Below are positions 47,501 through 57,081 of a stretch of 64,000 nucleotides of DNA, piece by piece; within the stretch, counting starts at the first letter, position 1; each line of letters opens with the position of its first letter. The stretch is from Thinopyrum elongatum (lineage: Eukaryota; Streptophyta; Magnoliopsida; Poales; Poaceae): contig CM022302.1 in assembly GCA_011799875.1 (NCBI GenBank), positions 320,334,144-320,398,143 of the forward strand, in the 5' to 3' direction. The translations under genes were made by a program, and so were the position numbers. A model generated the notes under the pieces. The model did not search any database, was not told where the DNA came from, and saw nothing but the letters and a program-made list of their open reading frames with translations.

Positions 47501-48818
47501 GTTGCTGCCCTTTGGCATTGACGAGCCACACCAGGATAACCTCCAGAGTTAGACGCAGGACTTGAGCTAACCCCCTCCTCTATCGGTGTGCTTGGAAGTC
47601 TGCTGGTGGATACAAAGAATCCACGGGGGATTTCCGGCGTCACCCAACTAGGTGGAGGCGCAAAGTGGTGCGGATAGGGCTGTGACCCAGCATCTTGAAA
47701 GTCTGCATGTGTTTCGAGTGTCATCCAATTTTGGTGTGGAGCAGGTTGGTAATGCTGTTGGTGCGTTTGAGGTGTGACCCATTGAGGGGGTGGCGTAACG
47801 CGTACAGGCTTAGGATTGTGTACTTGCTGCTGGAAACTTCTAAGCTTCTTTCTGCGTCTCTCATCTTGCTGCCATAAAAAAAAGAATGTGTTAGCACACA
47901 AGTTACATCTGCCTATACCTGTGTAACTGAACTGAGAATTATTCACAGCCTGAACTTCTCATATAAAAGTGTTGTTCATGTACATATTTTTTCCCTAGGA
48001 CAGGTATCACACTCTGAACTGAGGTGAGCATCTGCCCATACTTGTGTACCTGAACTGAGCACTCTTCACAAAATGAACCTCACATTTCTTTATTCTACAC
48101 TATTTGATTTCTTATGTACCTGAACTGAGCACTCTCCACATACTGAACTTCTTGTTTGCAAAGGGGGAATACTGTCTACAGTTAAAAAACCTGACCTTCA
48201 TGAGTTTGAATGGTTGAACCACTAGTGCATACCAACCTAACCTTCATGTGATCACATGTATGTTTTATTTTCCTTTTATTTTTTGCACACAACCAGATAC
48301 ATACCAACCTGAACTCTAGCACACTTACTAGTTGAACTTCACATGGTTTTTTCACATATGAATGCAGGCAGATTTTCTAATGTTTGCAGCCTGGACTGAG
48401 GCTCACACACTACCAGAACTTCACATGGCTGAAAGAAGATAACAGACGGCAGAAAGTTCAACCATACCTTGGATAGAAGTTCGGCCAACCTTTTTCCAGC
48501 AGTAGATAGGCCACCTTGAGAGCAATTTGGTGGAGAGTTAGAAGAGGAATCGCATGGCAATCCATGTCTTGCATAGGGCGCGAAGTTCATCTGCATGAAG
48601 CAAGAAGGTCAGGTAAGGGAAGATTGAACGAGTACGCAAGAAGAGGGAGGAAGTTCATATACCGTTGCTAGATTTGAAGGCGCCGCCGATGCCGCCTCCG
48701 CCCCTGAGATGCTCCCTTGGCCGCGCCGTTCACCGTAGCTTGCCCCTTGGCCGTCATCTGCTCTGCCAAGCCGTCGGGAGGTGAGGATGGACGGAGGAGG
48801 AGGCTTCCGGAAGTCCAT
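44570..48818 (-). pseudogene. mudrA-like: FAR1/mudrA-type MULE transposase, 3'-truncated
   Basis: Seven coding exons on the minus strand keep phase: 48818-48663, 48590-48468, 47868-47167, 47033-46540, 46438-46056, 45427-44967 and 44846-44570. Exons 1-3 encode a low-complexity N-terminus. Exon 4 holds the FAR1 zinc-binding domain (EKAREFYNRYARHAGFGIRK, RTGCNARMRVKV, NHNHHL). Exons 5-6 hold the MULE transposase core (GVFVGTNHH, DQCPLMAKAI, LCRWHI, RSESMN). Exon 7 begins a SWIM zinc finger (CECKF). Lesions: TAG at 46983-46985; the expected FDTTY aspartate is asparagine (FNTTY, codon 46242-46240); the exon with the last SWIM Cys/His is missing. The transposase would bind and cut the MULE ends in the nucleus. 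It converges on the Ulp1-like gene. Confidence 0.85.
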
Positions 48819-49206
48819 GGCGGCGGTTCGTCGCAGAAATCCGACGGCTTCGCCGCCTCCAGGCGACGCGGGCTCCCTCGCGCCGGCGTCCGCCGTCGCT
48901 CGCTCGCCCGCGCCGGTTGTTGGACAGGAGGTGGCGACGGAGGGGGCGGAGCTGGATCTGGTCGGCGACGGTGGTAGAGGGGACGACGACGAAGGAGCTA
49001 GATCCGGTCGCCGGCGGCGAGTCGCGGCAGAGGCGGGGGTTGGCCGCTGCTCGAGGGGAGGAGAGGGGAGGCGGCGGGGGGAGGGATCCCGATGGGGGGG
49101 GGGGGGGGGGTTGGATCCTGGCTCGGTGTCAACTGGTCGGGAGGTGGGGGTTCGGGCAGTGGGCTTCGGGAAGTTCGGGAGGGGTCCATCGGGCCCTTAT
49201 AGGGCT
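48819..49206 (-). promoter_or_regulatory. Right subterminal region, probable transposase leader/promoter
   Basis: Very GC-rich, with a pure G run of about 14 at 49096-49109. Lies between the transposase ATG (48818) and the right terminal repeat, where MULE promoters normally reside. Here the recurring motif appears as GAAGTTC on the plus strand (for example near 49169), opposite to the rest of the element. A long plus-strand ORF here reflects composition and is not supported. Confidence 0.45.
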
Positions 49207-49253
49207 GGTTGTGATCCAAATAATTATTCTAATCCCAGAATTAAAATAGTGTT
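49207..49253 (-). repeat. Right terminal inverted repeat of the MULE
   Basis: Reverse complement starts AACACTATTT, contains GGGATTAGAATAA and ends GATCACAACC, pairing with 20175-20220. Four more bases (GTCC, 49254-49257) precede the flanking (TA)n, so the exact end is uncertain by a few bases. Confidence 0.75.
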
Positions 49254-49533
49254 GTCCTATATATATATATATATAGATGTAGATGTATGTAGATTATAAT
49301 GCCATCAAACCTAACTTTCCTTAACTGCATTTGTTTGCCGAAATATGGCAAAACTTGAGCCGCACATTCCCAACCATCGAATCCCACGAAAAGTAGCAGC
49401 ATAGCGCAACTCCCTTCCCTAAAACCGCAAACTCACACTGGTCCCACGCGTCAGTCACTCGCAACAGCACATCAGACGGCCACAGCCACCCGCGAAATCC
49501 TAGATCTGACGGCCCAGATCCGTTCCTAACGCC

Positions 49534-49540
49534 CTATATA
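49534..49540 (+). promoter_or_regulatory. TATA box of the RNA-binding protein gene
   Basis: CTATATA sits about 100 bp before the first ATG and just ahead of a CT-rich leader (CTTCCTCTCTTTCCGCC), a typical grass promoter layout. The MULE end is only about 280 bp upstream. Confidence 0.65.
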
Positions 49541-49637
49541 GGTGTAGCCTCACCCACAGCAACGAGCTTCCTCTCTTTCCGCCTCCACTTCCTCGCGAGC
49601 CTCTCTTCTCCTGCTCCTCACAGCGGCGGCGGCGGCG

Positions 49638-52600
49638 ATGCAGATGGCGGCCGCGACAACCGATGCTCCGGTGGCAGCTGCGCCGCGCCCACGTCCCCAT
49701 GCCCATGGCCCACAAGTACCGCACGGTCACGGGCACCCGCACCCTCACCACCACATGCCGCAGCCGCGGTGGGTGGTACTTCCTTACCCGCCGCCGCCGC
49801 CTATGGTGGCCGCGCCGCCCCCTCCTACACCGCAGTATGTGAAGCATTTCGCGCCGCAGGCATCGGTGACGCCGCCTCCGCCATCGGCTGGATCCGGCGG
49901 GAACGGAGGTGACGAGAACCGGACGATCTGGGTCGGCGACCTCCAGTACTGGATGGACGAGAACTATCTCCACAGCTGCTTCGGCCCCAGCGGCGAGGTT
50001 AGGTCTTCCCGAGCTCGCTTATCCGATCCAGCCTTATCCGTGCCGGATCTCTCAAATCCTGTTATATTTGTCCTTTATCAATTCGCTGCTTTGTTAATAT
50101 TGTGTTGCAATCGAGATAGCCAACTATTTTTTGCGGTTAAAAATTGCATGGTAATTACAACGCTGTATTTTCTTTTGGTACTGTTGGTTCAATAGTTGCT
50201 AAAAGCGCAAACTTTGAGGCCATTACATGCAGTAGTCGTGCAACAGACAATAAAATTAGTCATATTTGTGGCGAATTGTTGCATAATTCGAAGTCAAGTG
50301 TGAGTTTCTGTAGAATTTGTGTTAGTAAGAGGGTAAAGGCGTCAAGTTTGGAGTTTACACTGGGTAGTTTGGAGGAAAGATGGAACACATTATGATTTGA
50401 TAGGGATATGTGATTGAAGACTGGGAGGGCTATGCCAGAAACAGCAACCAGCTTTCTTGTATATGCTGATCTCTCACATTTTTTTATTGCTCTCCCTTGC
50501 GCACACGAGTTTGCACTTGCCAGGACCATTAGCTCTCATTTATTGTAACTCTGAAACCTCTAAATTATTGGCCATGATTTCTGTGGTACAGTTCATTGTC
50601 GAAAGAAATGGCAGTGGATGCGGTAATACTTCCCCTTTTCTGAAACAAAAACAAGCGGGAAAGGCCCTACAGCTATATAGTATAAGTTTGTACTACCTCC
50701 GATCCATATTAATTGACGCTGCTTTAGTACAACTTAAGTGTCAATTAATATGGATTGGAGGGAGTAATAGTAACTTAAAAACGTAAGTGTTTTTTTCTTG
50801 AATTTAATAAGTGAAAAGAACATGTTACGAAGCGTCGCTTCTCTGTTAAATTAGCATGTTTCCCATGTGTTGCTAATTGTCATTCTCTGCAACCTATCTG
50901 TTCTGTAGGTGGTGACGATTAAAGTTATCCGCAATAGACATTCCGGAGTTTCTGAGGGTTATGGTTTTGTAGAGTTCTGTTCCCATGCATCAGCAGAGAA
51001 AGCACTTCAGAATTTTGCTGGTCATGTAATGCCTAATACTGACCGAGCTTTTAAGTTAAATTGGGCATCATATAGTGTTGGAGAAAAACGCTCTGAACTT
51101 GCTTCTGATCACTCAATTTTTGTTGGTGATCTAGCTGTTGATGTTACTGATGACATGTTGATGGAACTTTTTGCTAACAAATATCGTTCTGTGAAAGGAG
51201 CTAAAGTTATTATTGATGCAAACACGGGCCGTTCTAGGGGCTATGGATTTGTTAGGTTTGGAGATGATATTGATAGAACTCATGCTATGACTGAAATGAA
51301 TGGTGTGTATTGCTCCACTCGGCCAATTCGCATTGGACCTGCAACTCCTAGAAGAACTTCAGGTATTTCCATCACTTCAAAGTTGTTTTGAATAACATAT
51401 TTGGTATCATGTGCCTGACCTATCCGTCTGTAATTTCCAAATAATCAATAACGTTTTATGGCATGTTTAGTCTGGACTCATTTTCATCATGAGAGCTTAT
51501 ATTCGAACACCAATCTCAGATATATGGTGCTTTGTGGGTGGGTGGGACATATTAGTATCACAGTATCATATTTATATAGTTCTCATATGCAAAAGTATTG
51601 TAGGTTTGATTTTTACTTAGCGAACACTCTCCTGTCTTCCACCTAGACTATTATCCTGCCAAGGCAGTCACCTAGGCCCGTCTAAATAGCGGTAGGCGTT
51701 GGTCTGCCAGCTAAGCTGCTGGCTGACTAGTGCCTTTGCTGAACCTAAGTATCAGTTTATGACTTCCTTGTCTGACATATTTTTTATTTTCTATGATTAT
51801 TGTATTTTCAGGTGATTCTGGCACCTCTCCACCAACTCAATCAGATGGTGACTCGACTAACAGGACAGTATGTGCTTGTTTCCTAGTGGACAATCTCTTT
51901 CTCTAAAAATAAATCTTCCAAGATTCTTATGTGTAAAATGGACGCAGTATCATATCAGTTATTGTTGTAGGTATATGTTGGCGGGCTTGACCCCAACGTT
52001 AGTGAAGATGAACTAAGGAAAGCATTTGCGAAATATGGCGATGTTGCTTCTGTCAAAATTCATGTTGGGAAACAATGCGGTTTTGTTCAATTTGTCAACA
52101 GGTATTTTACCAAGATGTTCCTATAGATCCTTACGAGAAATTGTTGGATGCTTAAATATTTATTGGTTCTTGTTGGAATATTTGAAATTGTGAAAATGAA
52201 TACTTTGTGTTGGTAGAGCTGATGCGGAAGAAGCATTACAAGGGTTGAGTGGATCAACAATCGGGAAGCAGGCAGTTCGTCTTTCTTGGGGCCGCAGTCC
52301 AGCAAGCAAACAGGTTTGAATTGTTCTAGACTGTTATTATATATTTTAATTAATCTCGCTAGATTAACATATTGTCAACTTTCTGTGACCGTCTTCTTCA
52401 ATGTTGGATTAATGCACAGTTGTAAATCTGCATGGACAACCGAAATTTGTGTTTAACGCACTGTAAATCTGCATGGACATTGGACATTGGAGAATGGATT
52501 TTTTTCAAGAAAACTGCAAGGGGGACCCCTACAATATATATAGGAACCCACATTTGCGTCAATGAGAACTTGAATTGCAGGTTGTGTGGTTGTACATTAA

Positions 52601-55600
52601 CTCCCGCAACCAAGGCTCATATGCTCGAAGGAAATTTGCATTTATTACACCTGTGTAGGATATTGTTCCAATCTATAAGTCTAAATCATAAAATAGAAAT
52701 TTTCTGCATGCTGTTTATGGCTGGCAAATTTTTTGGACTTGCATTTGTATATGTTCTGCACAACTCAATTGGAAAGTAGTTTCTTTTGGGTGTTGTTTCT
52801 CACTTCTTTGCCCACTTTTTAAGGAAAGTAATAGTGTTTGATATTTGCTCATGGTAATTTTCTCTATGCATGCTATTCTGCTTGAGATAACAAGCTTTTG
52901 TGAACATATGATAAACTGTAGTCTATGTCCTGTAACCTTGGGCTTGGGTGGTATCATGGCCCAGCTCTAGCCATGCCCATGTGGCTAGTGAGATTGTGGT
53001 TTGAGTAAAATCTCCTTGTGTTTTTGTTCCTTGAGGATCTCAATGGGTGCTAAAAGATATCATTCAGACTAAGTTATCTAATTATAATGCAATCCAGTTT
53101 TATCTTAATTATTTGGCTTTAGGCCAGGCCAAGCAACACGACCAAAAGTAACACTAACCATACCTAGTATTCACATTCGTAAATAGATGTTGTGTTTGAT
53201 GTGTCTCGGTCTCTAACATGCAACTTTGCTAATGAATTTCTTGTATGCATCTTAGTATAAAAATGTAATTACTATATTATGAAAAAGAAGTCCATGAAAA
53301 ATCTCATGATTTTGTTGAGAACAGCTAGTACAATGTAGGTGCAACACGCACACCACCACCGCGCACACACACACACAGACAGACACTCACAAAGTCTACT
53401 GATGGATGATGGTTGGAGTCGTGGAGATTCAAGATTTGGTGGGAATGTTGCCTCCCACTGGGGGAATATTCCTCCTAATGAGATATGAACCTATGGTTTG
53501 ATCCCTGGTGGGTTAGGGGGTCCGACCACCCTCCTAACAACCCAACCACAAGTGGGTTCTCATGAAGAAATATAAAAAATTATATTCATGTGGCCAATAT
53601 AAATATATTATTATATGTAATGAATCAAACATAGGAAAGTTTGATTGCACACCTTCTAGGAATGCTATCTATTTACAAATAGAGGTAGCAGTGCCTTCTT
53701 TCCTTGTGTGTCAGATAAAATGGCCATGTGTGAAGGGTATGCATAGTCATTATTGGAGCAGAAGAAACACATCCGCCAACCACAAATATTAGGCTCTCTA
53801 TCTCTATAGAAGTGGACACAATCCATTTGTGGTCACTAGGCAGGAAGTCTGGCTAACTATGAATAGTTAGTCCGCCCCTTCTCTTCATGCGGGTGCAGTC
53901 ATGATGCTGTTACGCCACTTGGGTTGAAGGGCACTTCAAGCAGCCCGGAGGGAGACCAACTATATCCTATATAACTTAATAGGCGATCCCCACTAACTTA
54001 TTTTTCTCAACATGCAAGCATGCCACCTGAACTTGCAACCATGCATGAGAAAAAGCCCACCTCAACATGCGACCATGCATGCGAAAAAGGCTTTCTGTTC
54101 TATTATGCTATTTACATTCAAAGAATATTTTATAACTATACAATAAATCATTTCAGTATCAGCTCTCAAATTATTAATCCAAGTGCATGTTCCATGCAAC
54201 CAAATCTCAATTGAAATATATTGCTGCCAATTCCTGCAACAACGCATGTGGTATCATCTAGTTACCCCCCTTTGATGTAGCACAATACCGGCATGCATGA
54301 CTAGTGTTTTTTGGATATTGGTCAACTATCTACTTGAGCATTCTTGAAAGCATGTTGTTTGTACTATGCATTGTAGTGTGGTATTGTCCCTATCCACTAG
54401 TCCTCTAAGTGGTCTTACTTTATTTGCTACATACCAGTAGCACTCCCTAACGTCATGTGAGGTGACGCAGAGAGGAATTGGGGAGGAGTATGAGCAAGAG
54501 GTCTCGAGTTGGGAAGATTCAATATAATTCATCGATACCCCTACACACACATGGCAGCAACTATAGATGCTACAGGCCCTCGCGCATGCTACAGTAATGG
54601 GCTGGAGGCAACCGGGCTGTCATACCACCCATGTAGATATAGTAGTTCCTTAAAAGAGATCTTGACCGCAAGCTGAAGGTAACTCCGATAGCACGCTCGC
54701 CCACTCTGAGGTAGTCATGGATGTAGGAAGACCACTCCATGCAATCTTGTACCGCTTGCGGGTATGGCCTCCAACTTTGACAAGCCGAGATTGGAGAACT
54801 TGGGCAGGTTTGGATGAACTCACCAAAGATTGATCATACTGTAGAGATTCATAAGCCGCCTCGATGTCTTCAGGCGGTTTTGCAGGTTTGGGGAAGGACA
54901 CATGGACAGCAGGATCAAATTTGCTGGATTTTGAGCTGGTATGCCACTTCACCCACCTTTTCCAACACTTTGGAAGCCCAAAATATTTGAATCGAAGTTT
55001 GTGATTACTGCAGCAAGAAACCGGCTCATGCATATATGACTGAAGTTCCAGAAACACCCAGTTACCCACCAGTAACACTGTTTTAGACTTGTGTTTTATC
55101 TTCCTGAACTTCCATGCGTTGTTGAGCTTGAAGAAGACCTTTTGCTAGGAATTTAGGGGACAAATTGGAGGAATGAATCGGCCACCGTGGAGAGGAATTG
55201 GGGAAACTTGGGGAGGAAGATGAAGTAAGAGGTCCCGAGTTGGGAAGATTCAGTTTGATACAGTATTACACAGATGTCCCTACACACACACACGGCAACG
55301 GCTATATATGCCACATGCCCTCACACATGCTGCAGTAATGGGTGGGAGGCACCTGGGCCGACATTACCGCCCATGTATATCTGGCAACCATAGCATCGAC
55401 TCATGGTAATGGTTCGCTTGAGTGGTGAACCGAAGCGGTTCCATTATGCTCACCTATGTAGTTAGCTCTACGACTTTGGGTCCTGCACTTTTCTAGACGC
55501 GATATTTCTATCAGCCCTTTTCTTTTCATATTCTAGTGTCGAACTGTGTAATTTTGACTACATAAATTCATTGGACAACAGCACTATTATCTGTACAGTC

Positions 55601-56470
55601 TTTATGTAGAGACATCATGACCTGTTTGGCTGCTGTCCAGCTCCAGCTTATGGGCTTCGGCTCCTCTACAATCCATAACTGTAGAAAATCGAGAAGGGCT
55701 CTAGCTTCAGTGAAAATGTGTTTATTCTTCTTTGAAAAGCTCAAGAGGATGCCCGCCTAGACAAGCCTAGTAGTTAATACAAATTTAGGATTATAGCTTA
55801 AGCATTTAACTATGTTACCCAAGTTACCCTTGGAAGTTGGAAATTGGACGAATCAATTGATGTAGGGTTTTGGGCATGCATTTTCTCATTTGGTTTTGTT
55901 GATTGTTGTGTTCTGGTAAACTCTGATCGTGAGTTTGTTCAAAAACAGTGAATACACATGCAAGATTGCCATTATTTCCACGAAAAAGATTAAAGAGGTT
56001 GTGATATCGTCTATTGATTCTTTGCACATGTTGATACGCGAGTCCTTTTTTATGGTGTGCATTGTCTGGCAACATGTACCCCCTCCATGTCGCGTAGCTA
56101 GCCTTCCTAAAACCTGTGTGAGCGTGCTGTACGAGTCCTCAGCTAGCTGTTAATTTATCATCAGTTTTACTCCGATAGGCTTACCTATTATCAGTTGAAT
56201 ATTCTTAAGAGTGGATGATTATACCTACCAAGTGTTTTGGGAAAAAGGATTTTATTTCTTGCAATTGCTACTTGTTCTCACAAATCTTAATGTTATTGTC
56301 TTCTGTTTTTGCAGTCTAGGGGTGATTCTGGGCATCGGCGGAATGGCATGTACTACGGCACGCCTTTCTACGGTGGATATGGCTACGCGTCGCCAGTTCC
56401 TCACCCAAACGTGTATGCTGCGGCTTATGGAGCCTACCCTTTCTACGGTAACCAGCAACTAGTGAGCTGA
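49638..56470 (+). CDS. RBP45/47: RBP45/RBP47-type RNA-binding protein, three RRMs (six coding exons)
   Basis: Join of 49638-49997, 50909-51362, 51812-51867, 51971-52101, 52217-52313 and 56315-56470: 1254 bp, 417 codons, all introns GT-AG with phases kept. The His/Pro-rich N-terminus (HGHGHPHPHHH) precedes RRM1 (IWVGDL, GYGFVEF), RRM2 (from about residue 189: IFVGDL, GYGFVRF) and RRM3 (from about 291: VYVGGL, CGFVQF), then a Gly/Tyr-rich tail (YYGTPFYGGYGYASP). Plant RBP45/47 proteins are nuclear poly(U)/poly(A)-binding hnRNP-like proteins that shuttle to stress granules. The start is chosen by leader position; ATG at 49644 is an alternative. The last intron is 4 kb and filled with repeats. 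This is the only host gene here that looks intact. Confidence 0.93.
50693..50764. mobile_element. Short Stowaway MITE in intron 1
   Basis: 72 bp with ends CTACCTCCGATCCATATTAA and TTAATATGGATTGGAGGGAG, flanked by TA (50691-50692 and 50765-50766). Folds into a near-complete hairpin. Lies about 145 bp before the exon 2 acceptor. Confidence 0.88.
52314..54468 (+). other. First half of the long intron 5, mostly unassigned
   Basis: AT-rich intron sequence. Contains a local duplication (CTGTAAATCTGCATGGACA-like words near 52421 and 52463) and a CA-rich microsatellite near 53360-53395. Short ORFs are not supported. Confidence 0.5.
54469..55376 (-). mobile_element. Deleted Gypsy retrotransposon remnant in intron 5
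   Basis: Two diverged direct repeats (54469-54634 and 55190-55376) sharing GAGAGGAATTGGGGA, CGAGTTGGGAAGATTCA and CACCCATGTA-type words look like LTR remains. Between them, minus-strand codons 55078-54650 read VGNWVFLELQSYMHEP, NHKLRFKYFG and RYKIAWSGLP, matching the integrase C-terminus and chromodomain-like tail of Gypsy polyproteins. The rest of gag-pol is missing. It lies antisense to the host gene. Confidence 0.7.
55377..56314 (+). other. Second half of intron 5, unassigned
   Basis: No gene recognised. A GC-balanced stretch near 55620-55740 (CTCCAGCTTATGGGCTTCGG, later AGAAGGGCTCTAGCTTC) looks MITE-like, but paired ends could not be established. The intron closes with TTTTTGCAG at 56306-56314. 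Confidence 0.4.
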
Positions 56471-56554
56471 TGATGGAGGTCATCTCTGTTTCCTCCTAAC
56501 TCCAGTAGAAAACAAGGTTTTGATCCAGTAAGCACAGTATCGTACGATGACATA

Positions 56555-56791
56555 CTCCCTCCGTTCCAAAATACAGTGCGCCCACGCTTCCCGAGGTTCA
56601 ACTTTGACCATAAATTTAACCAACAAGACCGACTGCGGCGGGAGCAAAAATTGTATAATTGAAAACTTCCTTTGAATACGAATTCACTGGTATAACTTTT
56701 GCTCCCGCCGCAATCGGTCTCGTTGGTTAAATTTATGGTCAAAGTTGAAGCACGGGAATCAAAGACGCGCTATATTTTGGAACGGAGGGAG
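56555..56791. mobile_element. Stowaway-type MITE in the 3' UTR
   Basis: 237 bp with ends CTCCCTCCGTTCCAAAATA and TATTTTGGAACGGAGGGAG and TA on both sides (56553-56554 and 56792-56793). Inner arms also pair (GACCATAAATTTAACCAAC with GTTGGTTAAATTTATGGTC). It lies 84 bp after the stop codon and before the poly(A) signal, so it should be transcribed in the mRNA. Confidence 0.92.
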
Positions 56792-56935
56792 TATTATAGA
56801 TGGCCATAAAAGCGGGCGAGAGAGACAGGTATATGAATGTGAGTGATGTCTGCAGATTTGTGTTGCTAGTAGAACCTAAAGCAAGGCTTGTAGACAATAA
56901 GTTATTCGTATTGTTGTAAGAAATTTTGACTTGCT

Positions 56936-56941
56936 AATAAA
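56936..56941 (+). terminator. Poly(A) signal of the RNA-binding protein gene
   Basis: AATAAA in a TTG/T-rich context about 470 bp after the stop codon, downstream of the MITE. Best match to a plant polyadenylation signal in the 3' flank. Confidence 0.6.
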
Positions 56942-57081
56942 ACTATTGGCTGAAAGTCTGTTTGCTTAATTTTTCTAAGTTAAGGTTATGATTGCTAGGT
57001 TAATCTTGCTTGGCTCGCAATTAATTTACTTGCTTCCACTGAGATTTAGCCGACTCTCGTTCCTCGTGACCAGATAAGTAA

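Larger units (their letters stand above)
20175..49253. mobile_element. Giant Mutator-like element carrying FAR1-type transposase and Ulp1-like protease genes
   Basis: Both ends start AACACTATT and finish GATCACAACC across 46-47 bp in inverted orientation, matching at about 38 of 46 positions by eye. GAACTTCCC recurs just inside both. Between them lie a minus-strand mudrA/FAR1-type transposase gene (right) and a plus-strand Ulp1-like gene (left to middle), a convergent pair comparable to MuDR. The same dispersed TGAACTTCTG-like motif marks non-coding DNA throughout, supporting a single origin. Later insertions (CACTA remnant, LTR-type elements at 22647 and 29220, CACTA/Copia block at 40404-44540) account for roughly 13 kb of the 29 kb. 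Ulp1-bearing MULEs are known in plants (Kaonashi, CUMULE). Both genes are damaged, so the copy is inactive. Confidence 0.75.

Noticed and set aside
48781..49299. 172-codon plus-strand Gly/Arg-rich frame
   Set aside because: Runs antisense to transposase exon 1 through a G-run and the terminal repeat; explained by GC content.
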